DNA of 64,000 bases from Oscillospiraceae bacterium (GTDB lineage Bacteria > Bacillota > Clostridia > Oscillospirales > Oscillospiraceae), in NCBI GenBank assembly GCA_022846095.1, contig AP025583.1:3869279-3933278 (forward strand). Direction: 5' to 3'. The notes under the pieces are model-generated. The model worked only from the letters and a program-made list of their open reading frames with translations. It ran no database searches and was not told where the DNA came from. How positions within the stretch are numbered: the first letter of the stretch is position 1; each line of letters starts with the position of its first letter. Shown piece after piece: positions 25,504-34,617 of the stretch. Made by a program: the position numbers and the translations under genes.

Positions 25504-27141
25504 ATGAAAAGACGTCTTGCAGCGCTGCTGCCGGCCCTGGCCCTGATGGGCGCCGTTCTGACGGGGTGCGGCGGCCAGACCGCCGCCACCCCCACCCCCG
25601 CGCCCCAGACCGGCGCGCCCGTCCCCGAGAGCGCCGTCCCCGTGGGCGGCGGCCAGTCCACAGGCGAGACCATGGTGGAGGGCGGCAGCTTTACGATGGC
25701 CATCGAGGAGTCCATCACCTCCCTGGCGTGGTACAACAACAACTCCACCGACCAGGGCGAGCAGGTGTTCCAGAGCCTGTACGACCCCCTGTGGAAGACC
25801 AACGCCGACAGCTCCCAGCGCTTCTACCTGGCCGAGTCCTGCGACGTGTCCGAAGACGGCACCGTCTATACCGTCCACCTGCGGCAGGACGCCTATTGGC
25901 ACGACGGCGAGCAGATTACGGCGGACGACCTGATGTTCACCATGGACTGGTTCGCCGACCCCGACTGCGGCAACCGGATGGCCGCCTCCCGGTTCAAGGT
26001 GGACGGCGAATTCTGCGCCTACGAGAAGCTGGACGGCTTCACCGTCCAGTACACCATCTCCAGGCCCTCCAACCTCTTCCTGGAGAAGCTGGGCTACACC
26101 CGCATCATGCCTGAGCACATCTTTCAGGGCGTCCCCGCCGCCGACATCCTGACCTGCGACCAGAACAGCCTGGGTGTGGGCAGCGGCGCCTTCAAGCTGC
26201 AGGAGTTCGTGGTGGGCGAGAAGCTGGTGCTGGCGCGGAACGACGCGTACTACGGCGACGTGGCCCACATCGACACCCTGGAAATCCGCTGCATCGCCAA
26301 CACCGGCACCCAGGAGGTGGCCTTCCGCAACGGCGAGCTGTCCGTGTACACCATCAGCAACGCGGAGACCCTGGCCAGCTTCCAGGCCGACGCCGCCTAC
26401 AACCTCAACACCTACCGGGACGGCCGGATCACCTTTATGGAGATCAACCCCAACAGCGAGGCCATGTCCACCCTGGAGGCCCGCCAGGCGGTCATCTACG
26501 CCCTGAACCTGGACGAGATTATCCTGGGCACCTACGGCTCGGCGGAGCTGTGCCGCACGGCCAACAGCATCCAGTCCACCGAGAGCATGTTCCACAACCC
26601 CGCCATCCGAAACTACACCCAGGACGTGGAGCAGGCCAAGGCCCTGGCGCAGTCCTCCGGCCTGACCGGCAAGACCCTGCACATCATCTTCAACAGCTCC
26701 CGGGTCGGCCAGAAGGAGATGGCCATCATGATCCAGAGCCAGCTCCAGGCGGCGGGCATCACCGCCCAGGTGGACTCCATGGACACCTCCGGCTACTTCA
26801 GCGCCTACTTCTACGCCACCGACAGCTACGACATGGCGCTCATGGGCAACGGCATGAAGGGCGACCCCGGCAACTACGCGGGCCTGTTCAACAACACCAA
26901 GTCCGGCGCCAACATGTACACCACCGACGAGGTCAACGCCCTCTGGGACGAGATCGACAAGGAGCTGGACCCCGCCAAACGGCAGGAGTTGATAAACCAG
27001 GTGGACGCCGCGCTGATGGACTGCTGGTCCTGCGTGCCCATCTCCGACCACAACTGCGTCTTCGCCTCCCAGCCCAATATCCGCGGCTTTGAGGAGACCG
27101 AGCAGATGACCGATCTGACCAAGCTCTACTTTGTGGAATAG
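25504..27141 (+). CDS. ABC transporter substrate-binding lipoprotein, family 5
   Basis: This is the solute-binding lipoprotein of the second Dpp-type importer, 545 residues. The lipobox is LTGC (Cys22), followed by a low-complexity Pro/Ala/Gly linker to about residue 55, then the SBP_bac_5 domain with AYWHDGEQITADDLMFTMDW and the C-lobe LEARQAVIYALNLDEI. It is only distantly similar to the protein at 6646, so the ligand is probably different. It follows the C-S lyase by 18 bases behind AGGAGG. A 21-bp perfect hairpin follows before the permease genes. Confidence 0.9.
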   Translation: MKRRLAALLPALALMGAVLTGCGGQTAATPTPAPQTGAPVPESAVPVGGGQSTGETMVEGGSFTMAIEESITSLAWYNNNSTDQGEQVFQSLYDPLWKTNADSSQRFYLAESCDVSEDGTVYTVHLRQDAYWHDGEQITADDLMFTMDWFADPDCGNRMAASRFKVDGEFCAYEKLDGFTVQYTISRPSNLFLEKLGYTRIMPEHIFQGVPAADILTCDQNSLGVGSGAFKLQEFVVGEKLVLARNDAYYGDVAHIDTLEIRCIANTGTQEVAFRNGELSVYTISNAETLASFQADAAYNLNTYRDGRITFMEINPNSEAMSTLEARQAVIYALNLDEIILGTYGSAELCRTANSIQSTESMFHNPAIRNYTQDVEQAKALAQSSGLTGKTLHIIFNSSRVGQKEMAIMIQSQLQAAGITAQVDSMDTSGYFSAYFYATDSYDMALMGNGMKGDPGNYAGLFNNTKSGANMYTTDEVNALWDEIDKELDPAKRQELINQVDAALMDCWSCVPISDHNCVFASQPNIRGFEETEQMTDLTKLYFVE

Positions 27142-27147
27142 GTAAAT

Positions 27148-27194
27148 TGTACGGGCAATCACGCGGGGCCAGACCCCGCGTGATTGCCCGTACA
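27148..27194. repeat. 21-bp perfect inverted repeat between binding-protein and permease genes
   Basis: Arms 27148-27168 and 27174-27194 are perfectly complementary with a 5-base loop. There is no T tract, so it is not a classical terminator. As RNA it would be a very stable 3' barrier protecting the upstream mRNA or reducing downstream expression. Confidence 0.85.
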
Positions 27195-27209
27195 GGGAGA
27201 GAAGCGCAT

Positions 27210-28172
27210 ATGAAAAGATACATCGCATCGAGGATTTTATTCTTTATTCCCGTCATCTTCCTGGTCTCCGTGTTCTCCTTCGCCCTGGTCTTTCTGGCCC
27301 CCGGCGACCCGGCGTCCTCCTACCGCACCAGCGACATGACGGAGGAGGAGTACCAGCAGGTCAAAACCGAGCTGGGCTACAACGACCCCATCATCGTCCA
27401 GTACGGGCGCTGGCTGGGCAGGGTGCTCCAGGGGGACTTCGGCATCTCCACCAGCAGCAAGACCAAGGTGCTGCCCCTGATTCTGCAAAAGCTGCCCGCC
27501 ACCATCGGCCTGATGGGCGCATCCATCCTGTTCTCCCTGGCGGTCTCCGTTCCCCTGGGGATGCTGGCCGGGTGCCGTGAGGGGTCCGTCTTTGACCGGA
27601 TCGTGAGTGTGTTGAACTACGTGGGCATCTCCATCCCCTCCTTCTGGTTCGGCATCATGCTCATCGTGCTGCTCTCATTGCAGCTGCACCTGCTGCCCAG
27701 CTCCGGGATGCGCACCACCGGCGTGACCTCCCTCCTGGACCTGGCCGCCCACGCCGCCATGCCGGTCATCGTCCTGAGCATCGGGAAGATCTCCATCTAC
27801 ACCCGCTACGTCCGCTCGGAGACCCTCAAGCAGATGTCCGAGGACTACGTGCTCAGCGCCATCGCCAAGGGCGCCGGCCGGGGGTACATCCTGCGCCGCC
27901 ACGTGCTGAAAAACTGCCTGCTGCCCATCATCACCCTGGTGGGGATGAACATGGGCAGCCTGGTGTCAGGCGCGTACATCGTGGAGACCCTGTTCGGCTG
28001 GCCGGGCCTGGGCACCACCGGCATGAGCGCCATCTACTCCAGAGACTACAACATGATCATGGGCACCACCATGCTCTCCTGCGTGATTCTGATCCTGGGG
28101 AACTTCGCCGCCGACCTGCTCTACACGGTGGCCGACCCCCGCATCAAGGCGTTCGGAGGCAGGCGGGCATGA
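27210..28172 (+). CDS. ABC permease, DppB type
   Basis: This is a channel subunit of the second Dpp-type importer, 320 residues. The first helix is at about residues 9-30, with APGDP just outside it as in the family. The coupling loop DYVLSAIAKGAGRGYILRRH is near residue 220. ATG at 27210 is chosen because AGGGAGAG precedes it and the open frame before it runs through the hairpin. It ends in a 4-base ATGA overlap with the DppC-type gene. Confidence 0.88.
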   Translation: MKRYIASRILFFIPVIFLVSVFSFALVFLAPGDPASSYRTSDMTEEEYQQVKTELGYNDPIIVQYGRWLGRVLQGDFGISTSSKTKVLPLILQKLPATIGLMGASILFSLAVSVPLGMLAGCREGSVFDRIVSVLNYVGISIPSFWFGIMLIVLLSLQLHLLPSSGMRTTGVTSLLDLAAHAAMPVIVLSIGKISIYTRYVRSETLKQMSEDYVLSAIAKGAGRGYILRRHVLKNCLLPIITLVGMNMGSLVSGAYIVETLFGWPGLGTTGMSAIYSRDYNMIMGTTMLSCVILILGNFAADLLYTVADPRIKAFGGRRA

Positions 28173-28987
28173 AAAAGAAGAATTACACCCTGCTCCTCAG
28201 CGCCCTGGTACTGGCGGCGGTGATCCTGGCCGCCCTGCTGGCGCCGCTGTCCCCTTACGACCCCAACGCCCTCAACCCCCTGGACAAGTTCCTGCCCATC
28301 TCCGGGGCGCACTGGTTCGGCACAGACAATTTCGGCCGGGACTACTTCACCCGCGTCCTGTACGGCGGGCGTATCTCGCTGCTGGTGGGCGTGCTGTCCA
28401 TGCTGGTGGCCATCGCCTTCGGCTCCCTCTACGGGATCGTCAGCGGCTTTTCCGGCAAGCTGACGGACGCGCTGATGATGCGCCTGGTGGACATCCTCAT
28501 GTCGGTGCCCAGCTTTTTGATCATCATCACCCTGAACATCTACCTGAACGCCGGGCTGACCACCATGGTGCTGACCATCAGCCTCTTCTCCTGGATGGGT
28601 GTGGCCCGTATCGTGCGGGCGGAGGTGCTCAGCCTCCGGGAGCGGGACTTCGTCCTGGCCTCCAAGGGACTGGGGGCAAAGCGCGGGTGGATTATCTTCC
28701 GCCACATGCTCAAGAACGTCTCCTCCTCGGTGCTGGTGGCCTCCACCAACAGCATCGCCGGCGCGATTCTGACCGAGTCCTCCCTCAGCTACCTGGGCTT
28801 CGGCATCACCATCCCCAACGCCTCCTGGGGCGGCATGCTCCAGGACGCCCAGACCTACATCCTGACCAGGCCCATGCTGGCGTTCTACCCGGGGTGCTGC
28901 ATCCTGATTACCGTGCTGTGCTTTAACGTACTGGGCAACGCCCTGCGCACGGTGCTGGATCCCAAGACGAGGAGGCAGGGCCCATGA
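28169..28987 (+). CDS. ABC permease, DppC type
   Basis: This is a 272-residue inner-membrane channel subunit. The N-terminal helix is at about 8-28, the family signature HWFGTDNFGRDYFTRVLYGG near residue 47, and the coupling segment DFVLASKGLGAKRGWIIFRH near 155. It overlaps the upstream permease and the downstream ATPase by 4 bases each, so the three are translated together. The N-terminus is shorter than in many DppC proteins, lacking a long cytosolic extension. Confidence 0.9.
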   Translation: MKKKNYTLLLSALVLAAVILAALLAPLSPYDPNALNPLDKFLPISGAHWFGTDNFGRDYFTRVLYGGRISLLVGVLSMLVAIAFGSLYGIVSGFSGKLTDALMMRLVDILMSVPSFLIIITLNIYLNAGLTTMVLTISLFSWMGVARIVRAEVLSLRERDFVLASKGLGAKRGWIIFRHMLKNVSSSVLVASTNSIAGAILTESSLSYLGFGITIPNASWGGMLQDAQTYILTRPMLAFYPGCCILITVLCFNVLGNALRTVLDPKTRRQGP

Positions 28988-29967
28988 GCTTCTATGAAAT
29001 TCAAGACCTTTGCGTGGAGTTCCCCACCCGCCTGGGCACGGTCCGCGCGGTGCGGGGCGTCAGCTTCGACATTGCGGAAAACGAGTGCGTCGCCCTGGTG
29101 GGGGAGTCCGGCTGCGGCAAGTCGGTGACGGCCCGGGCCCTGATCGGCCTGACGGACGCCACCGGCGGCAAGGTCGTGGGCGGGCGGATCCTGCTAAGCG
29201 GCAGGGACATTCTCACCTACAGCGAAAAACAGTGGCGGGACTACCGTGGGAACCGGGCGGCCATGATCTTTCAGGACGCTATGACCGCCCTCAATCCCAC
29301 CATGCGCATCGGCAGGCAGATCGGCGAGTGCTTCCGCTTCCACGGCACGGTGCGCCCCGGCGAGGCGCGGGCCCGGGCCCAGCGGCTGCTGGAGCTGGTG
29401 GGCATCCCCGACCCCCACCGGGCCGTGGAGCGCTACCCCCACGAGTTCTCCGGCGGTATGCGCCAGCGGGTGGTCATCGCCATGGCCCTGGCCTGCAATC
29501 CCGCCCTGCTCATTGCCGACGAGCCCACCACCGCCCTGGACGTGACCATCCAAGCCCAGATCCTGGAGCTGCTGCTGGAGCTGAAGCAGCGGGAGAAGAT
29601 GTCCATTCTGCTCATCACCCACGACCTGGGCGTGGTGGCGGGCATGGCGGAGCGCATTGTGGTCATGTACGCCGGCATCGTCGTGGAGATGGGCACCACG
29701 GACGAGATTTTCTACGAGGGCCTGCACCCCTACACCCTGGGGTTGAAGGCGGCCTCCCCCCGGCTGGACCGGGACAGGGGGCAGCGGCTGCACACCATCG
29801 AGGGCATCCCCCCGGAGCTCATCGACCCCCAGCCCGGCTGCCCCTTCGCGCCCCGCTGCGCCCAATGCGCCTCCGCCTGCCGCTGCTCCACCCCGCCCCT
29901 GCGGCGGCTCTCCCCCACCCATTTCGTCCGCTGCCCCTACGCGCAGGAGCAAGGAGGTGCGGTATGA
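28984..29967 (+). CDS. ABC ATPase, DppD type
   Basis: This is the first ATPase of the second importer, 327 residues. Motifs are Walker [13 protein letters not shown]-loop [11 protein letters not shown], signature [15 protein letters not shown], Walker [15 protein letters not shown] and H-loop ITHDLGVV. The C-terminal oligopeptide-family extension has the Cys pattern [11 protein letters not shown] and further cysteines. The ATG overlaps the permease stop (ATGA), and its own stop overlaps the next ATPase start in the same way. Confidence 0.93.
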   Translation: MSFYEIQDLCVEFPTRLGTVRAVRGVSFDIAENECVALVGESGCGKSVTARALIGLTDATGGKVVGGRILLSGRDILTYSEKQWRDYRGNRAAMIFQDAMTALNPTMRIGRQIGECFRFHGTVRPGEARARAQRLLELVGIPDPHRAVERYPHEFSGGMRQRVVIAMALACNPALLIADEPTTALDVTIQAQILELLLELKQREKMSILLITHDLGVVAGMAERIVVMYAGIVVEMGTTDEIFYEGLHPYTLGLKAASPRLDRDRGQRLHTIEGIPPELIDPQPGCPFAPRCAQCASACRCSTPPLRRLSPTHFVRCPYAQEQGGAV

Positions 29968-30917
29968 GCCAGCCGCTGTTTACGGTGACGGATCTGAAAA
30001 AGACCTTCCGCGCATCCCGCACCCGGGTTCGGGCGGTGGACGGCGTGTCCTTCACCATCCAACCCGGCGAGGTGCTGGGGGTGGTGGGGGAGTCCGGCTG
30101 CGGCAAGACCACCTGCGGCCGCACCGTCGTGGGCCTCTACGACCGGGACGGGGGCAGCGTGCTGTACAAGGGCGAGGACGTGCACGCCATGCGGGGCGCC
30201 AGGCGCGCCGCCTTCTGCCGGGAGGTCCAGACCATTTTCCAGGACCCCTACGCCTCCCTGGACGGGAAGAACGACGTGCTGGACCTCATCGCGGAGGGCC
30301 TGGACGTGCAGAAGCTGGTGTCCTCCAAGGCCGAGCGGCTGGAGCGGGTGAAGGATCTGATGGAGCAGGTGGGGCTGAACCCGTCCGGCCTGCACCGGTA
30401 CCCCCACGAGTTCTCCGGCGGCATGCGCCAGCGCATCGGCATCGCCCGGGCCCTGGCGGTGGAGCCCCGCTTCCTTTTATGCGACGAGCCCATCTCCGCC
30501 CTGGACGTGTCCATCCAGGCCCAGATCGTCAACCTGCTGATGGAGCTGCGGGAGAAGAAGGATCTGACCTACCTGATGATCTCCCACGATCTGTCCATGG
30601 TCAAGTACGTGTCTGACCGGATTCTGGTGATGTACCTGGGCAAAATCGTGGAGTCCTGCCCGGCGGCGGAGCTCTACGCCCACCCCGCCCACCCCTACAC
30701 CAAGGCCCTTATCTCCGCCATCCCCATCGCGGACCCCAGGGTGGAGCGGCGCCGGGCGCGGATTATCCTGTCCGGGCAGGTGCCCAGCCCCTCCGACAAG
30801 CCGTCCGGCTGCGCCTTCGCGCTGCGCTGCCCCTACGCCGCGGACCGCTGCCGCCGGGAGGAGCCCTCCCTGCGGGAGGCCGCCCCCGGCCACCTGGCGG
30901 CCTGCCACGAGATTTAA
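29964..30917 (+). CDS. ABC ATPase, DppF type
   Basis: This is the second ATPase of the importer, 317 residues. Walker A is [11 protein letters not shown], with Q-loop [11 protein letters not shown], signature [15 protein letters not shown], Walker [15 protein letters not shown] and H-loop ISHDLSMV. The C-terminal extension contains [23 protein letters not shown] precedes the ATG at 29964; the open frame extends much further upstream only as antiframe of the DppD gene. The double-cubane reductase gene begins 24 bases later on the same strand with its own ribosome site and no terminator between. Confidence 0.93.
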   Translation: MSQPLFTVTDLKKTFRASRTRVRAVDGVSFTIQPGEVLGVVGESGCGKTTCGRTVVGLYDRDGGSVLYKGEDVHAMRGARRAAFCREVQTIFQDPYASLDGKNDVLDLIAEGLDVQKLVSSKAERLERVKDLMEQVGLNPSGLHRYPHEFSGGMRQRIGIARALAVEPRFLLCDEPISALDVSIQAQIVNLLMELREKKDLTYLMISHDLSMVKYVSDRILVMYLGKIVESCPAAELYAHPAHPYTKALISAIPIADPRVERRRARIILSGQVPSPSDKPSGCAFALRCPYAADRCRREEPSLREAAPGHLAACHEI

Positions 30918-30941
30918 GTCTGAATAAAGGAGAGATTTGAC

Positions 30942-32111
30942 ATGGAGGAAAAGACCGCAATCAAGCTGCCCCAGAATTTTGAGACCTACAACGAGGCGCG
31001 GCAGGCCGGATTCCTGCGCATGAAGCAGCTCAAGGACGGGGGCGCCAGGGTCGTCGGCATGTTCTGCTCCTTTGTGCCCGTGGAGCTGGTCTACGCCGCG
31101 GGCGCCCTGCCCGTGGGGCTGTGCGCCTTCACCGAGGAGCCCATCCCCGCCGCCGAGGCCCACCTGCCCCGCAACCTCTGCCCGCTGATCAAGGCCAGCT
31201 ACGGCTTCGCCCTCACCGACACCTGCCCCTACTTCTACTTCTCCGACCTGGTGGTGGGCGAGACCACCTGCGACGGCAAGAAGAAGATGTTCGAGCTGCT
31301 GGGCGAGATCAAGGACACCTACGTAATGCAGCTCCCCCACAGCCGGGACGGCGCGGCGCTGGAGTTCTGGAAGGGGCAGATCATCGCCTTCAAGGAGAAG
31401 CTGGAGTCCCTCTACGGCATCACCATCACCGAGGACGCCGTCCGCGACGCCATCCGCAAGAAGAACCGGGAGCGGGACGTGATGCTCAAGTACCTGGAGC
31501 TGGGCAAGCTCAACCCCGCCCCCATGAGCGGCTACGAGATGGGCACCCGCGTGGACGCGGGCAGCTTCTCCTTTGACCTGGACCAGCGCTGCGACGCCGT
31601 GGAGGCCCGCACCGCGGAGGTCGTCGCGGACTGGGAGGCCAACTGCAAGGGCAAGCCCTCCACCCGCCCCCGCCTGCTGGTCACCGGCTGCCCCAACGCG
31701 GGCGTGCGGGAGAAGATCATCCGCGCCGTGGAGGAGCTGGGGGCCGACGTGGTGGCCTTCGACACCTGCAACGGCAACCGGGACAAGGTGGAGAAGGTGG
31801 ACGAGCGCAACCCCGACGTCTACGACGCCCTGGCCCGCAAGTACTTAAACATCAACTGCTCGGTCATGAGCCCCAACGACAGCCGCCGGGGCTACATCGG
31901 GGAGATGATCGACGACTACGCCGTGGACGGGGTCATCGAGATCATCCTCCAGTCCTGCCACACCTACGACGTGGAGGCCCACCTCATCAAGCGCTTCGTC
32001 ACCCGGGAGAAAGGCCTGCCCTACCTCAATATCGAGACCGACTACTCCCAGTCCGACAAGGGCCAGATTAACACCCGCCTGGCCGCGTTCCTGGAGACCA
32101 TCGACAAGTAA
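30942..32111 (+). CDS. Double-cubane-cluster reductase (2-hydroxyacyl-CoA dehydratase family, YjiM-like)
   Basis: This is a 389-residue protein of the HgdB/FldB superfamily, most like the single-subunit double-cubane cluster proteins (YjiM). Candidate cluster cysteines lie in GMFCSFVP (Cys42), RNLCPLIKASYGF, ETTCDGKKKMFE and QSCHTYDVEAH. The TTCDGKKK motif is characteristic of the superfamily. Known members hold an [8Fe-9S] cluster and perform ATP-driven low-potential reductions after activation by a partner ATPase (established for the family). The partner follows 11 bases later. The physiological substrate is unknown for the family. The gene lies downstream of an importer and C-S lyase on one transcription unit. 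Confidence 0.85.
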   Translation: MEEKTAIKLPQNFETYNEARQAGFLRMKQLKDGGARVVGMFCSFVPVELVYAAGALPVGLCAFTEEPIPAAEAHLPRNLCPLIKASYGFALTDTCPYFYFSDLVVGETTCDGKKKMFELLGEIKDTYVMQLPHSRDGAALEFWKGQIIAFKEKLESLYGITITEDAVRDAIRKKNRERDVMLKYLELGKLNPAPMSGYEMGTRVDAGSFSFDLDQRCDAVEARTAEVVADWEANCKGKPSTRPRLLVTGCPNAGVREKIIRAVEELGADVVAFDTCNGNRDKVEKVDERNPDVYDALARKYLNINCSVMSPNDSRRGYIGEMIDDYAVDGVIEIILQSCHTYDVEAHLIKRFVTREKGLPYLNIETDYSQSDKGQINTRLAAFLETIDK

Positions 32112-32122
32112 GGAAGGTAGCC

Positions 32123-32896
32123 ATGTACTATACTGGTATCGACATCGGCTCCACGGCCTCCAAGGTGGTGGTGCTGGACGGGGAGCGGATGGTGGAGCAT
32201 TTCGTCCTGCCCACCGGCTGGAGCAGCAAGGAGACCGCCCGGGCCGTGGCTGAGCGCCTGGCCGGGGCGGGCCGCCCTGTGGACGGGGAGATGAAGGTGG
32301 TGGCCACCGGGTACGGCCGGATCTCGGTGGACTACGCCCACAAGACCGTCACCGAGATCACCTGCCACGGCAAGGGGGGCTGCGCCCTGCTGGGCCGGGA
32401 CTGCACCATCATCGACATCGGCGGGCAGGACACCAAGGTCATCACGGTGGAGGCCGGCATGCCCACCGGCTTCCTGATGAACGACAAGTGCTCCGCCGGC
32501 ACGGGCAAGTTCCTGGAGATCATGGCCAACCGCCTGGGGGTCACCCTGGAGGAGCTCTTCGCCCTGGCCGCCGGGGGGACACCCCTGGCCATCAGCTCCA
32601 TGTGCACCGTCTTCGCCGAGAGCGAGGTCATCAGCCACATCGGCTCCGGGGAGCGGCGGGAGGACATCGCCGCCGGGGTGGTGGACTCGGTGGTCACCAA
32701 GGTGGCGGGCCTGTGCGCCCGCCATACGCTCAAGGGGGACGCGTTCCTCACCGGCGGGCTGTGCGACAGCGCCTATCTGGTGGAGCGGCTGTCCGGGAAG
32801 CTGGGCGTGCCGGTATACACCCACGAGCTGGGGCGCTACGCCGGAGCCCTGGGCGCTGCCCTGGCCGCCCGGGGCGCGGGGAGGGGCAAGGCATGA
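32123..32896 (+). CDS. Activase ATPase (BadF/BcrA/HgdC/YjiL family)
   Basis: This is a 257-residue ATPase of the ASKHA fold that injects electrons into the double-cubane reductase at the cost of ATP. Phosphate loops GIDIGSTASK (residue 5) and DIGGQDTK (about 99) are present. Cysteines in NDKCSAGTGKF and SSMCTVFAESEV are the two that, in the homodimer, hold one shared [4Fe-4S] cluster in HgdC-type activators. It is coupled to the reductase gene upstream and overlaps the DUF3343 gene by 4 bases. An electron donor (ferredoxin or flavodoxin) is not encoded nearby. Confidence 0.92.
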   Translation: MYYTGIDIGSTASKVVVLDGERMVEHFVLPTGWSSKETARAVAERLAGAGRPVDGEMKVVATGYGRISVDYAHKTVTEITCHGKGGCALLGRDCTIIDIGGQDTKVITVEAGMPTGFLMNDKCSAGTGKFLEIMANRLGVTLEELFALAAGGTPLAISSMCTVFAESEVISHIGSGERREDIAAGVVDSVVTKVAGLCARHTLKGDAFLTGGLCDSAYLVERLSGKLGVPVYTHELGRYAGALGAALAARGAGRGKA

Positions 32897-33150
32897 TTTT
32901 CCTGGTTTTTTACACCACCACCCACAGTATGCGCGGGGAGGACGCGGCCAAAAAGCAGGGCGTACCTGTGACCATGATCCCCACGCCCCGGGGCGTGGCG
33001 GGCAGCTGCTCCCTCTCCCTGCGCTTTGACGGGGCCGACCCGGAGGGGGACGGCCGCGCCTTCCTCGCGGGCATGACGGTGCCCTGCACCCTCTTCCGCC
33101 AGGAGGGGGAGACGCTGGAGCGCCTCCAGGATCGGGGGGATCAGCCGTGA
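32893..33150 (+). CDS. DUF3343 putative sulfur/selenium carrier protein
   Basis: This is an 85-residue protein of the DUF3343 family, described in domain databases as a putative Se/S carrier (recalled, not searched). Features are YTTTHSMRGEDAAKK near the N-terminus, MIPTPRGVAGSCSLSLRF with one cysteine near residue 40, and a second Cys in TVPCTLF near 65. The GSC cysteine in the P-T-P-R-x(3)-G-S-C pattern is the likely persulfide site. It overlaps the activase stop (ATGA) and the next start (GTGA), so all are translated together. Its placement between a cluster enzyme and a desulfurase implies sulfur relay. Confidence 0.8.
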   Translation: MIFLVFYTTTHSMRGEDAAKKQGVPVTMIPTPRGVAGSCSLSLRFDGADPEGDGRAFLAGMTVPCTLFRQEGETLERLQDRGDQP

Positions 33151-34292
33151 TCTATCTGGATACGGCGGCCACCAGCTTCTTCAAGGCCCCCGGGGTCTAT
33201 GCCCGGGTGAGCGGGGCCATGGCCACCCTGTGCGCCAACCCCGGCCGCTCCGGCCACGCCCCCGCGCTGGAGGCCGGGCGGGCCATTTACCGGGCGCGGG
33301 AGCAGGTCAGCCGCTTCTTCGGCGTGGGGGACCCCGACCGGGTGATCTTCACCTCCAACGCCACCGACTCCCTCAACCTGGCCATCCAGGGTATGGCCCG
33401 GCCCGGCGGGCACATCGTCGTCACGTCCATGGAGCACAACTCCGTCCTGCGCCCGGTCAAGGCGCTGGAGGCGCGGGGGGTGTCCCACACCGTGGTCTGG
33501 GGCGACCCGGCCACCGGCGCGGTCACCGCCGGGCAGATCGCCGCCGCGCTGCGGCCGGAGACCTGCCTGGTGGTCTGCACCCACGCCTCCAACGTCACCG
33601 GCACCTGGATGCCCGCGGCGGAGATCGGCGCGGTGTGCAGGCGGGCGCGGGTGCCCTTCCTGCTGGACGCCTCCCAGTCTGCCGGAGCCTGCCCCATCCA
33701 CATGGGGGAGCTGGGGGCGGATTTGCTGGCCTGCCCCGGCCACAAGGGCCTGCTGGGCCTGACGGGCACCGGGCTGCTCTGCCTGGGGGTGGGCATATGC
33801 CCCGCGCCCCTCAAGCAGGGGGGCACCGGCAGCTTCTCCGAGCTGCTCACCCAGCCCGATCTGCTCCCCGACCGCTACGAGAGCGGCACCCTGAACACCG
33901 TGGGCATCGCCGCCCTGGGGGCGGGGCTGGAGTACCTGGAGGCGCGGGGCACGGCGGAGATCCAGGCCCACGAGGCGGCCCTCTGCGCCACCCTGCTGGA
34001 GGGCCTGGACGCCATCCCCGGCGTCACCGTTTACGGCCCCGGCGGCGCCGCGGCACGCACCGGCGTGGTCGCCTTCAACCTGCCCAATATGGACTGTGCC
34101 CAGGCGGCCTACCGCCTGGACAGCGAGTTTGGGATCTGCGTGCGCGCCGGGCTCCACTGCGCGCCCCTGGCCCACCAGACCGTGGGGAGCTTCCCCGGCG
34201 GCGCGATCCGCATGAGCGTGGGGCCCTTCAACACGCAGGAGGACGTGCTCCAGGCCCTGGAGTCCATAAAAAAGCTCAGCCGGCAGGGTTAA
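33147..34292 (+). CDS. Cysteine-desulfurase-like class V aminotransferase
   Basis: This is a 381-residue PLP enzyme of the NifS/Csd-like class V family. Landmarks are YLDTAATSFFKAPG at the N-terminus, SMEHNSVLRP (His stacking on PLP, about 95), LLDASQSAGACP (Asp, about 172), CPGHKGLLG (PLP lysine, about 197) and RAGLHCAPLAH near 335, whose cysteine is the expected persulfide nucleophile. It therefore looks competent to take sulfur (or selenium) from cysteine/selenocysteine. GTG at 33147 overlaps the carrier stop by 4 bases. It ends the operon; a terminator lies 170 bases downstream. Confidence 0.87.
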   Translation: MIYLDTAATSFFKAPGVYARVSGAMATLCANPGRSGHAPALEAGRAIYRAREQVSRFFGVGDPDRVIFTSNATDSLNLAIQGMARPGGHIVVTSMEHNSVLRPVKALEARGVSHTVVWGDPATGAVTAGQIAAALRPETCLVVCTHASNVTGTWMPAAEIGAVCRRARVPFLLDASQSAGACPIHMGELGADLLACPGHKGLLGLTGTGLLCLGVGICPAPLKQGGTGSFSELLTQPDLLPDRYESGTLNTVGIAALGAGLEYLEARGTAEIQAHEAALCATLLEGLDAIPGVTVYGPGGAAARTGVVAFNLPNMDCAQAAYRLDSEFGICVRAGLHCAPLAHQTVGSFPGGAIRMSVGPFNTQEDVLQALESIKKLSRQG

Positions 34293-34458
34293 AACACAGT
34301 CCTTCAAAGTAGGGCTCCCAGGTCAAAGAGGTTATACTTCCTGGACGGCAGGGCGCACCGTCTGCAACCTATGACAGAACTACCGAAACCATCAGCGGGC
34401 TGTCCACAGCAATAGAAATCCGCTCCTGAGCGTGGGGAAATTCATTTCCAGACGCAAG
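34293..34458. other. Intergenic stretch with no recognised feature
   Basis: Between the desulfurase gene and the terminator at 34459 I see no ORF with a ribosome site, no promoter and no RNA structure I can name. Confidence 0.5.
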
Positions 34459-34503
34459 ACAAGCCGGCGGGACACCCGAAGCAAGGGTGTTCCGCCGGCT
34501 TGT
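34459..34503 (+). terminator. Terminator-like long hairpin
   Basis: A 19-bp stem with one wobble/mismatch (34459-34477 with 34485-34503) is followed by an AT-rich but weak T tract. Confidence 0.7.
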
Positions 34504-34551
34504 ATTATGTTCGGGCCCTGTGAATTCATCTAAAAATTAGAGAGAATGGCC

Positions 34552-34580
34552 TTGACATTTGTGCAAGCTGATATTATAGT
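34552..34580 (+). promoter_or_regulatory. Strong promoter of the ROK cluster
   Basis: Perfect TTGACA (34552-34557), a 17-base spacer and TATAGT (34575-34580), 37 bases before the start. The AT-rich repeats after it (34578-34601) may overlap an operator. Confidence 0.8.
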
Positions 34581-34617
34581 ATTATTATAATAGTTATAAG
34601 AAGGAAGAAGATAACTG

